From positions 4,086,162-4,150,161 of the forward strand of contig NC_063435.1 in the NCBI RefSeq assembly GCF_020379485.1: 64,000 bases of DNA, given 5' to 3'. The notes under the pieces were generated by a model, which was given only the letters and a program-made list of their open reading frames with translations, made no database searches and was not told where the DNA came from. A program made the translations under genes and the position numbers. Of this stretch, positions 34,098-44,399 are shown piece after piece. This DNA comes from Brassica napus (lineage: Eukaryota; Streptophyta; Magnoliopsida; Brassicales; Brassicaceae). Numbering within the stretch: position 1 is the first letter of the stretch; every line of letters starts with the position of its first letter.

Positions 34098-35605
34098 ATG
34101 TCAAATAACTATGAAGATGGGGGAGTTTACTATGATCCAGACGAAACCATGTTCAATAACGATGAAGATGGAGGAATTTACTTTTTTTTTTTGCTAAAAT
34201 GTAAATATCATATAATGAAAGGAAGATGTTACAAAGAAGATCTTAGTCTAGAGCCATCTTGGCAAAAAAGAGAAAAACAAGATGGAACTTAGAGAATACA
34301 AACTACAAGGAATCTAAGCTCCTTAGCTCAACCACATCGCCATAAGCGAGTGAAAATGCTTACTGAGTCTCCTAGCTGAAATAATATTTCTCATGTTTTT
34401 GTCAATGCCATAGAAGACAGACTCAGGTGGGATTGAAGTCTGGTTATGCATTAGGTTGTTTCTTTGTTTCCAAAGATGAAAAATAGTGGCTTGAGTGGCT
34501 AACTTTCTCAGTAAGGTTAGCTTCTTTGATGGTGATGCTCTGATCCAAGACAGAAGTTCAGACCAGTTGGTGAGCTGAGTTGAAGGCGATTTGCATTTGA
34601 GAAGCACCGCCTTCCAGACTTGGTTACTATACTCGCAGGTGAGCATGAGATGGTCTCTTGTTTCATCGAACCTGGAGCAGAAAGCGCATTCCGCAGAAAG
34701 AAGCATTCCCCAGCCAGCAAGCCTTGATCTCGTAGGTAGTCTGTCGTAGTTCGCCACCCACATCGTGAAGCAGTGATTAGGAACCGCACCCTTGAACCAG
34801 ACAGCGTCCACCCAATCCTTTTTCTCCTGTCGTGGTCTCAGCACCTCCCACGTAGTGGACGACTTCCTGATGTGATCTAGGAATTTACTTTGATCCTGAA
34901 GACCACGAACTCATCAAATATCATCTACTACCCAAGTTAGAAACGTATCTACAACCCAAGTCGAAAGATGAAGAGTGTGAAGACTTCATCGTGATGAAGA
35001 ACGTTTACGATAAGGAGCCATGGTTGCTGGACCATACCAATCATCCGTTGTTCAAGAAGAACGAGTGGTTTTATTTCGTGACAAGGACTCAAGTGTCAGT
35101 GAAGAACATTGGTCGTGGTAGGAACTCAAAGCGGAGGATCGCCGGGGACAACGATGGTGGGAGTTGGAAGCCTAACGCTAAAAAATATATTGAGGACGAA
35201 GAGAGAAAGAAGACCATAATAGGGAAAAAGCAAACTCTAAAGTTCACTAAAAGCGACAACAATAAGAGGCAGAAGAGAGGAGACGGTACTTCTGCTGCCG
35301 TTCCAGGGAGCACTAGTAGCTGGATTATGTACGAGTATTCGCTACCGGACGAAAATACGTTTCAAGAACTGGTCCTGTGCAAGATTCGCAAGATAAGTAA
35401 TTCTAAGGATGAAGAAGTTGAAGCCGTGGATGTGACACATGACGCAGAAGATGGGACTGGAGAGCTCGTTGAAAGATTCGCAAGAACGGGATTGTATGAT
35501 CAACAAACAACGGAGAAATATGATCAACAAGAGCCACCAATGTACGCTCCTTCTCAATCTAGTGATCCTCCAGCTAGGCTTGGCAATAAATCTCTATACC
35601 AATAG
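34098..35605 (+). pseudogene. NAC-domain gene copy 1, interrupted by a LINE
   Basis: The start codon, leader and first 29 codons match copy 2 (MSNNYEDGGVYYDPDE), but a minus-strand LINE fragment at 34185-34878 inserts in the middle of subdomain A and introduces a stop at about 34290. Downstream of the LINE, from FDPEDHEL through the last codons SLYQ at 35605, the sequence again matches copy 2 without other breaks. A 13-bp target duplication (AGGAATTTACTTT) flanks the insert. A full NAC protein cannot be made from this copy. Confidence 0.9.
34185..34878 (-). mobile_element. 5'-truncated LINE inserted in NAC copy 1
   Basis: On the minus strand a 173-residue frame (34844-34323) encodes a LINE C terminus with the zf-RVT module, seen as ECAFCSRFDETRDHLMLTCE, then WKQRNNLMHNQ. 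The element ends in a poly(A) tail, seen as the T run at 34182-34192, and is flanked by AGGAATTTACTTT at 34172-34184 and 34879-34891. This is a textbook target-primed insertion. Units 2 and 3 lack it, so it landed after the array arose. Confidence 0.9.
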
Positions 35606-36495
35606 AAGTGGATGATGATGAAGATGAAGAACAAGTGATGAACCAAGAGCTTGAAAAACATCTTTTCAAGTCCACCGAGAGCTTAGTTTTCATGTACAAA
35701 CACAAGAAGTGTAAACACTCTTATTAAAAATCTTCTTAATGTTGTTCAAGGTTATTCTTTATTGTTTGTAAAATAGTTTCAATTATGCGATTAAATTTTT
35801 TCCATCAAACAAAGATAATCAATTAATACGTTTTGTGAATATTTGGGTAATAAGTTAGATGATACAATACACTGCATGAATTACTAGTAGGTCAATGATA
35901 TGACCTTTACAATGCTACGTACTTTTATTATTCTGCATGTTTTTATAATTGAATTCCTAATGCAGTGGTGTAAGAGAGTGTTTGCCCTTAAAAGAAGAAG
36001 CAATTGGTCTACTTCTTCTCCTTAGTTGTTGACTTCTATTTTTTCATTGTATTAGGTTGCCTTAATAGCATATATTCGCTTGAGTTTAGTTTAGTCATTA
36101 GAGAAAAGCACATTTTGCTATGTAATTTAATATCCAAAATATTATTAAATACATAATGCAGTGCTATAAGAAGTACTTTGCCCGTAAAAGAATAGTTGAT
36201 GTGGTGGTCTGGTCCTGAAAGAAAGTGGTCTAGACCTCATCTGCCCACAAACACAAATTACTAAACAAAGATATAAATTAGTCATAACAATATTGGTCAA
36301 GGAAACTGTGTAGACAATCTAGACCAAGCTATACCAAAGGGTTCATAAACTGACTGAGTTGCTTGGAACGGAAGCTAGCGGTCCAGTCTATACAGAGAAT
36401 TTAATTAGTTTAAAACTAAAACTACCACATTATAAGACTGGATCCTTTTTTTGTGAAATATTAAAACTCACACAACATGTTTAGCTGCAGTAAAT

Positions 36496-39022
36496 GATTT
36501 TCTAAATATCTGATTTTTAGTTATAAATGTATATATATATATTGGATATCAATATTCTTTAAGAGCAAACCAAATAAAAATATTAAACAAACAAATCACA
36601 AATACTGAATGGTATTTGCTCCACACCACCCTTATTATGTGTGTATCATGGTTGTTCGGATCAGCTTCGTATAAAATATACTAACATGTCAATACTCTCT
36701 CTTCCTTGTTAGTTTATGTGGTTCGAACAGTAACAGATCAACACTCTCTCTTCCTTGTTATAAAATTCAAATAAGACCTATGAGATCAAACCAAAATATC
36801 AAAACTCAAAATACCAAAACTTAACTCGAACATAGACCCGAACACTCACTCCTAGCCTAAGGAATCTACATACGATTAACAATATATGATTTATAACATT
36901 ATCCTCATAAAGAACATTTTTATACGATCTATTAACAAAATATGATTTATTATAGCATTATTCATTAAAAAAAAACTATCAATATGATTTATTATAACAT
37001 TATCTTCATAAATATATATAAAGAGCATTATCTTCATAAAACAAATCTATCAATATGATTTATTATAACATTATCTTCAGAAATATATATAAAGAACATT
37101 ATCTTCATAAAACAAATCTATCAATATGATTTATCGTAACATTATCTTCTTGATTCTCTTAACAAACCGTTTTTGTAATAGGAAACTGCAACGATGATAT
37201 ATAGGATAATCCTCTGATTTTTTTTAGAAAATTAAAATAGCCCTAGTAGTATATATATATATATATACAACTCAATAGGTTATAGCCTCACTTCTGTAGA
37301 ATCAAACTTGAGAGCTAAACCCTTAAAACGATGTCAAATAACTATGAAGATGGGGGAGTTTACTATGATCCAGACGAAACCATGTTCAATAACGATGAAG
37401 ATGGAGGAATTTACTTTGATCCTGAAGACCACGAACTCATCAAATATCATCTACTACCCAAGTTAGAAACGTATCTACAACCCAAGTCGAAAGATGAAGA
37501 GTGTGAAGACTTCATCGTGATGAAGAACGTTTACGATAAGGAGCCATGGTTGCTGGACCATACCAATCATCCGTTGTTCAAGAAGAACGAGTGGTTTTAT
37601 TTCGTGACAAGGACTCAAGTGTCAGTGAAGAACATTGGTCGTGGTAGGAACTCAAAGCGGAGGATCGCCGGGGACAACGATGGTGGGAGTTGGAAGCCTA
37701 ACGCTAAAAAATATATTGAGGACGAAGAGAGAAAGAAGACCATAATAGGGAAAAAGCAAACTCTAAAGTTCACTAAAAGCGACAACAATAAGAGGCAGAA
37801 GAGAGGAGACGGTACTTCTGCTGCCGTTCCAGGGAGCACTAGTAGCTGGATTATGTACGAGTATTCGCTACCGGACGAAAATACGTTTCAAGAACTGGTC
37901 CTGTGCAAGATTCGCAAGATAAGTAATTCTAAGGATGAAGAAGTTGAAGCCGTGGATGTGACACATGACGCAGAAGATGGGACTGGAGAGCTCGTTGAAA
38001 GATTCGCAAGAACGGGATTGTATGATCAACAAACAACGGAGAAATATGATCAACAAGAGCCACCAATGTACGCTCCTTCTCAATCTAGTGATCCTCCAGC
38101 TAGGCTTGGCAATAAATCTCTATACCAATAGAAGTGGATGATGATGAAGATGAAGAACAAGTGATGAACCAAGAGCTTGAAAAACATCTTTTCAAGTCCA
38201 CCGAGAGCTTAGTTTTCATGTACAAACACAAGAAGTGTAAACACTCTTATTGAAAATCTTCTTAATGTTGTTCAAAGTTATTCTTTATTGTTTGTAAAAT
38301 AGTTTCAATTATGTGATTAAATTTTTTCCATCAAACAAAGATAATCAATTCATACGTTTTGTGAATATTTGGGTAATAAGTTAGATGATACAATACACTG
38401 CATGAATTACTAGTAGGTCAATGATATGACCTTTACAATGCTACGTACTTTTATTATTCTGCATGTTTTTATAATTGAATTCCTAATGCAGTGGTGTAAG
38501 AGAGTGTTTGCCCTTAAAAGAAGAAGCAATTGGTCTACATCTTCTCCTTAGTTGTTTGACTTCTATTTTTTCATTGTATTAGGTTGCCTTAATAGCATAT
38601 ATTCGCTTGAGTTTAGTTTAGTCATTAGAGAAAAGCACATTTTGCTATGTAATTTAATATCCAAAATATTTTTAAATACATAATGCAGTGCTATAAGAAG
38701 TACTTTGCCCGTAAAAGAATAGTTGATGTGGTGGTCTGGTCCTGAAAGAAAGTGGTCTAGACCTCATCTGCCCACAAACACAAATTACTAAACAGAGATA
38801 TAAATTAGTCATAACAATATTGGTCAAGGAAACTGTGTAGACAATCTAGACCAAGCTATACCAAAGGGTTCATAAACTGACTGAGTTGCTTGGAACGGAA
38901 GCTAGCGGTCCAGTCTATACAGAGAATTTAATTAGTTTAAAACTAAAACTACCACATTATAAGACTGGATCCTTTTTTTGTGAAATATTAAAACTCACAC
39001 AACATGTTTAGCTGCAGTAAAT
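36496..39022 (+). repeat. NAC tandem array, unit 2
   Basis: 2527 bp from GATTTTCTAAATATCT to CTGCAGTAAAT. It is nearly identical to unit 3 through promoter, gene and 3' flank; only scattered single-base differences are seen. Confidence 0.92.
37331..38131 (+). CDS. NAC-domain transcription factor-like protein, open copy
   Basis: A 266-codon intron-less frame. The five NAC subdomains can be followed: A (FDPEDHELIKYHLLPKL), B (VYDKEPWLL, then EWFYFVTRT), C (GSWKPNAKKYIEDE), D (IGKKQTLKFTK, then SSWIMYEYSLP) and E (FQELVLCKIRK). NAC proteins bind DNA as dimers through this domain. The fit is divergent: the usual WKATG is WKPNA, and an acidic N-terminal stretch (DEDGGIY) precedes subdomain A. The region after subdomain E is short. 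A TATATATA run about 75 bp upstream could serve as TATA box. After the stop, another frame reads PIEVDDDEDEEQ and ends CKHSY at 38253, suggesting an ancestral longer tail. The subgroup is not identified. Confidence 0.8.
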   Translation: MSNNYEDGGVYYDPDETMFNNDEDGGIYFDPEDHELIKYHLLPKLETYLQPKSKDEECEDFIVMKNVYDKEPWLLDHTNHPLFKKNEWFYFVTRTQVSVKNIGRGRNSKRRIAGDNDGGSWKPNAKKYIEDEERKKTIIGKKQTLKFTKSDNNKRQKRGDGTSAAVPGSTSSWIMYEYSLPDENTFQELVLCKIRKISNSKDEEVEAVDVTHDAEDGTGELVERFARTGLYDQQTTEKYDQQEPPMYAPSQSSDPPARLGNKSLYQ

Positions 39023-41548
39023 GATTTTCTAAATATCTGATTTTTAGTTATAAATGTATATATATATATTGGATATCAATATTCTTTAAGAGCAAACCAA
39101 ATAAAAATATTAAACAAACAAATCACAAATACTGAATGGTATTTGCTCCACACCACCCTTATTATGTGTGTATCATGGTTGTTCGGATCAGCTTCGTATA
39201 AAATATACTAACATGTCAATACTCTCTCTTCCTTGTTAGTTTATGTGGTTCGAACAGTAACAGATCAACACTCTCACTTCCTTGTTATAAAATTCAAATA
39301 AGACCTATGAGATCAAACCAAAATATCAAAACTCAAAATACCAAAACTTAACTCGAACATAGACCCGAACACTCACTCCTAGCCTAAGGAATCTACATAC
39401 GATTAACAATATATGATTTATAACATTATCCTCATAAAGAACATTTTTATACGATCTATTAACAAAATATGATTTATTATAGCATTATTCATTAAAAAAA
39501 AACTATCAATATGATTTATTATAACATTATCTTCATAAATATATATAAAGAGCATTATCTTCATAAAACAAATCTATCAATATGATTTATTATAACATTA
39601 TCTTCAGAAATATATATAAAGAGCATTATCTTCATAAAACAAATCTATCAATATGATTTATCGTAACATTATCTTCTTGATTCTCTTAACAAACCGTTTT
39701 TGTAATAGGAAACTGCAACGATGATATATAGGATAATCCTCTGATTTTTTTTTGAAAATTAAAATAGCCCTAGTAGTATATATATATATATACAACTCAA
39801 TAGGTTATAGCCTCACTTCTGTAGAATCAAACTTGAGAGCTAAACCCTTAAAACGATGTCAAATAACTATGAAGATGGGGGAGTTTACTATGATCCAGAC
39901 GAAACCATGTTCAATAACGATGAAGATGGAGGAATTTACTTTGATCCTGAAGACCACGAACTCATCAAATATCATCTACTACCCAAGTTAGAAACGTATC
40001 TACAACCCAAGTCGAAAGATGAAGAGTGTGAAGACTTCATCGTGATGAAGAACGTTTACGATAAGGAGCCATGGTTGCTGGACCATACCAATCATCCGTT
40101 GTTCAAGAAGAACGAGTGGTTTTATTTCGTGACAAGGACTCAAGTGTCAGTGAAGAACATTGGTCGTGGTAGGAACTCAAAGCGGAGGATCGCCGGGGAC
40201 AACGATGGTGGGAGTTGGAAGCCTAACGCTAAAAAATATATTGAGGACGAAGAGAGAAAGAAGACCATAATAGGGAAAAAGCAAACTCTAAAGTTCACTA
40301 AAAGCGACAACAATAAGAGGCAGAAGAGAGGAGACGGTACTTCTGCTGCCGTTCCTGGGAGCACTAGTAGCTGGATTATGTACGAGTATTCGCTACCGGA
40401 CGAAAATACGTTTCAAGAACTGGTCCTGTGCAAGATTCGCAAGATAAGTAATTCTAAGGATGAAGAAGTTGAAGCCGTGGATGTGACACATGACGCAGAA
40501 TTAAGATGGGACTGGAGAGCTTGTTGAAAGATTCGCAAGAACGGGATTGGATGATCAACAAACAACGGAGAAATATGATCAACAAGAGCCACCAATGTAC
40601 GCTCCTTCTCAATCTAGTGATCCTCCAGCTAGGCTTGGCAATAAATCTCTATACCAATAGAAGTGGATGATGATGAAGATGAAGAACAAGTGATGAACCA
40701 AGAGCTTGAAAAACATATTTTCAAGTCCACCGAGAGCTTAGTTTTCATGTACAAACACAAGAAGTGTAAACACTCTTATTGAAAATCTTCTTAATGTTGT
40801 TCAAAGTTATTCTTTATTGTTTGTAAAATAGTTTCAATTATGTGATTAAATTTTTTCCATCAAACAAAGATAATCAATTCATACGTTTTGTGAATATTTG
40901 GGTAATAAGTTAGATGATACAATACACTGCATGAATTACTAGTAGGTCAATGATATGACCTTTACAATGCTACGTACTTTTATTATTCTGCATGTTTTTA
41001 TAATTGAAATCCTAATGCAGTGGTGTAAGAGAGTGTTTGCCCTTAAAAGAAGAAGCAATTGGTCTACTTTTTCTCCTTAGTTGTTTGACTTCTATTTTTT
41101 CATTGTATTAGGTTGCCTTAATAGCATATATATATTCGCTTGAGTTTAGTTTAGTCATTAGTGAAAAGCACCTTTTGCTATGTAATTTAATATCCAAAAT
41201 ATTATTAAATACATAATGCAGTGCTATAAGAAGTACTTTGCCCGTAAAAGAATAGTTGATGTGGTGGTCTGGTCCTGAAAGAAAGTGGTCTAGACCTCAT
41301 CTGCCCACAAACACAAATTACTAAACAGTGATATAAATTAGTCATAACAATATTGGTCAAGGAAACTGTGTAGACAATCTAGACCAAGCTATACCAAAGG
41401 GTTCATAAACTGACTGAGTTGCTTGGAACGGAAGCTAGCGGTCCAGTCTATACAGAGAATTTAATTAGTTTAAAACTAAAACTACCACATTATAAGACTG
41501 GATCCTTTTTTGTGAAATATTAAAACTCACACAACATGTTTAGCTGCA
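39023..41548 (+). repeat. NAC tandem array, unit 3
   Basis: 2526 bp, ending at TTTAGCTGCA, where the sequence diverges from the unit junctions (TTCTTAAC follows instead of GTAAATGATTTTC). Confidence 0.92.
39856..40658 (+). pseudogene. NAC-domain gene copy 3, frameshifted after the NAC domain
   Basis: Identical in plan to copy 2 up to HDAE, then four extra bases (TTAA) at about 40501 shift the frame. The protein would be 223 residues ending LRWDWRAC at 40527 instead of 266. All five NAC subdomains remain, so a DNA-binding but tail-less product is possible. The original frame resumes after the insertion and reaches the normal stop at about 40658. I list it as a probable pseudogene, but a truncated functional protein cannot be excluded. 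Confidence 0.75.
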
Positions 41549-43130
41549 TTCTTAACATTTCATTCTTAACTTTTTTCACAAAAAAAAATGTTTAGCTGCA
41601 TCCATGCATAATTCACGTTTTAAGTCACTATCCTTTGTGTCCCATTCTCCACCTCGTTCCACCATAGTGAGAGTAAGAGATTTGAAACTCTATTTCAGCA
41701 TTTCTCAAATAAAATTTTGGGAGTATACGTAGTGCTTGTCAACAAACTTTTTTTTAACGATGGATTTTATTGTTCGAAAGGAAATAAGCCCCCACCAGAC
41801 ACCAGTTCCAAAAACAGAGATCAAAATAAAAACATATTGAGAGACAAATAGTTATTAAAGTTTTAAATACATGTGGTTTTCTTTTGCAAAATATATTTAT
41901 GGAGGCCAGCATTTTAATATTTTGCTTAGCAATTAATGAAATTGGCTTAGCCGATCGAGGTTAACTGTGTGAGAAAAGGACAATTACAACTGTACCACCT
42001 TTTTTAATTAGATCATCTTGAATTTGGGTGTAATGAAATAGAGAGACATATGTCGACAGGAAGATGTATACTTTGGTCTCTCATTTACATGAACACATCT
42101 TATTAAAACTTTTAGACCCATATTTTTTTTTGCTTCTTAAAAACCTCCTCCGTTTGTTCCAAGTTTTGATCTGATGGTACATGCGCATGTGGTATTCTTC
42201 TCGACTTGGAGTAAAGGAATTTAATACATTCCCAACCAAGTCTCTTAAACACACAACCGTACGTAGATATATTGACAGGGGAGGAGGTAAATGGGAAGGA
42301 GTGGATCCTCCGTTTTTTAATATAAGTCGTTTTAAAATTTTTTTCTAAATTATATGATTTTTTCGATTTTTTATGTAAAATTTATTAACAGTTTATATGA
42401 CCAATGATAATATACATTTTATTTTATTATTAATTGATTTGTAGTTAGGTAAATAATTAATGATATTTTTGTTTAAAAAATATAAAAAATTAATGATTTT
42501 TTTAGTTTGTGTGCACAATTCTAAAACGACTTATATTAAAAACGGAGAAAATATTAAATTTACTTCTATTAATTTTTTTTTGATCCCAATACCAAATATT
42601 TCCGGCTCCGCCACTATATATTGACTACTTGGTCTGTCATCAACTTAGATCATAATTTTGTTAATAGCGATTGTTGTGTGCTATAACATGAATAATATGG
42701 AAGTATCTAAAGTTATCTTACTACGAAGACGACATAAAAAGCTAACACCCACCCTTAATATATGACGCCAACATAAATTTTGGCGGTCGACTGGAATCAT
42801 GTCTTTGTTTTCTTCCCAACTAACAACCATCCTAAATTAATTTCGCTAGGTTACGGTGTCACAACCACCAATAAATACATAACTATGGGAACAGAAAGGA
42901 AAACATAATAGCTACCAAAAATAGATCAACGTTGATTATCAGAATTCAGACACACACAAGAGAGATCATTAGTGAAAAGGATTAAAAGAGTTTAATATGA
43001 GACGATATACTGACAAATCAATATTGTAAAAAATGAAATCAAACACAAGTACGTAAAATTTTCAACTAAACTGAATTACCACCTCTAAATAAAACTATTT
43101 TTTGTAAGAAAATAATTATATGAAGCAATC
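41549..43130. other. spacer between the NAC array and COPT1
   Basis: No gene seen. It contains a partial repeat of TGTTTAGCTGCA (41590), a Stowaway MITE (about 42307-42552) and a transposon-end-like word CCGGCTCCGCCAC at about 42602. Confidence 0.4.
42307..42552. mobile_element. Stowaway MITE, second family member
   Basis: Ends CCTCCGTTTTTTAATATAAG and CTTATATTAAAAACGGAG are inverted repeats. The interior matches the element at 13041-13299 in opposite orientation, sharing GTGCACAATTCTAAAACGAC next to one end. Confidence 0.7.
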
Positions 43131-43590
43131 TACTACATTGTTCACAATAGTATGGTTTAATAGATAAGAAAGCTGTATATGAACTGTGAGAGAAAACAAA
43201 ACTGATGTCCTAACACTAACACTCGTGAAAAATACATAAATCATAAACCTAGTATATTCCTCCTCCTACCACTAACACCCGTGAACCTCAAGAAGAATCC
43301 AGAAAACAATCAAGAAAAGTATACAACCCTAGATATTATTGTTCACAATAGTATATTTTAATAAGATAAGAAAGGTGTATATGAACACTGAGAGAAAACA
43401 AATTGGTGTCCTACATTAGTAAATTGATATCTTCAGCTTTCACCATTTAATCATATTAACCAGAAAATACAAAAATCATAAATCAAAACAAATAGAAAAT
43501 ATTCCTCCTCCTCACACTAACACCCGTGAACCTCAAGAACAATCCAAAACACAATCAAGAAAAGTACAAATCCTAGATATTTATTAGAAA
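43130..43590. repeat. tandem duplication in the 3' flank of COPT1
   Basis: Two blocks of about 205-245 bp (about 43136-43340 and 43341-43585) share TTGTTCACAATAGTAT, GTATATGAAC, TATTCCTCCTCC, CTAACACCCGTGAACCTCAA and AATCAAGAAAAGTA in the same order. The second block has an extra 40-bp stretch. The array begins just past the COPT1 stop codon, so it probably contributes to the 3' UTR or terminator region. Confidence 0.75.
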
Positions 43591-43624
43591 CACAAGTGTG
43601 AATAAAATAATACATTTATAATAA

Positions 43625-44119
43625 TCAACAAGCACAACCTGAGGCAGGAAGCAGATCTTTCGTTTCCCGGTCACCGGAGGGATTCCGGAAAGTTCGGCTT
43701 CCAAACAACATGAAACCGATGGCATGACCGGCGAGGGCGGCGATAAACACGCCGGCGTTGAATGACATAACGGCTAGCATGACTAGATAAGAGAGGCCGG
43801 TACGGAGGGTGTACACGGCGGTTTGGACGAGTCCGGAGGCGGCATTAGCCGTATCTCCGCTGGTGCCACGGAGGAGAGAGGAGTGAGCAAGCCATTCGGT
43901 GAGGACGGCGAGGAAAAAGACAAATATGATACAGAGAGCATACATGCCGGAGCTTGTTCCTGGCCAACCGGAGAAGAGAACCTCCGTGTTCTTGCCCCAG
44001 AAGAAAGTCATGTGCATCAACATCATCTTGTGATGATCTCCTCCTCCTCCGTTCATGGATCCGTTGTTCATCATGGATGATGATGGTGGAGGCATGTTAT
44101 GCATGTTATCATGATCCAT
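43625..44119 (-). CDS. COPT1: high-affinity copper transporter COPT1
   Basis: Intron-less, 164 residues, close to the A. thaliana COPT1 size. CTR/COPT proteins form trimers in the plasma membrane that import Cu+. The methionine-rich N terminus (MDHDNMHNMP, then KMMLMHMTFFWG) collects copper. Three membrane segments follow: about 59-80 (MYALCIIFVFFLAVLTEW), the second with the required MX3M motif (MLAVM), and the third with GX3G (GHAIG). The C terminus is SGCAC, a metal-binding CXC. The gene is divergent from COPT3 with 2.5 kb between the start codons. GTAC cores at 44291 and 44327, upstream of the start, could be SPL7 copper-response sites. Confidence 0.95.
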   Translation of the reverse strand: MDHDNMHNMPPPSSSMMNNGSMNGGGGDHHKMMLMHMTFFWGKNTEVLFSGWPGTSSGMYALCIIFVFFLAVLTEWLAHSSLLRGTSGDTANAASGLVQTAVYTLRTGLSYLVMLAVMSFNAGVFIAALAGHAIGFMLFGSRTFRNPSGDRETKDLLPASGCAC

Positions 44120-44290
44120 GCTTTTTTTGTTCTTGGGTCTCTTGTGTGTTGGGAGGAGGAGAATAAAATTGTTAAGAAGAAAGTTGTTTGATATTTTGTT
44201 GGTATTGACATTTATTGAAATTCATCTTTTCAGTTCTCTTTTTTTTTTGGATTTGTGTGGACATAAGAGTAGTGATATTATTGTAGTATA

Positions 44291-44330
44291 GTACAACTTG
44301 TTTTTCGGTTTGTCAAACTTTCTGTCGTAC
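44291..44330 (-). promoter_or_regulatory. two GTAC cores upstream of COPT1
   Basis: GTAC occurs at 44291-44294 and 44327-44330, 170-210 bp upstream of the COPT1 start, both followed by AA. GTAC is the core bound by the copper sensor SPL7. The motif is short and palindromic, so chance occurrence is possible. Confidence 0.3.
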
Positions 44331-44399
44331 AAAAACGGTAATATTTTAAAAATACAAAAAGAGTGCATTTATGTACTTCTAACATTTATAATTTAATTA

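Larger units (their letters stand above)
33279..36495 (+). repeat. NAC tandem array, unit 1 (with LINE insertion)
   Basis: The unit begins at GATTTTCTAAATATCT and ends at TTTAGCTGCAGTAAAT, where unit 2 begins with the same words. Removing the 0.69-kb LINE and its target duplication leaves about 2.5 kb, matching units 2 and 3. It lacks an extra stretch near TTAGTTTATGTGG that units 2 and 3 share, so units 2 and 3 are the more recent pair. Confidence 0.9.
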
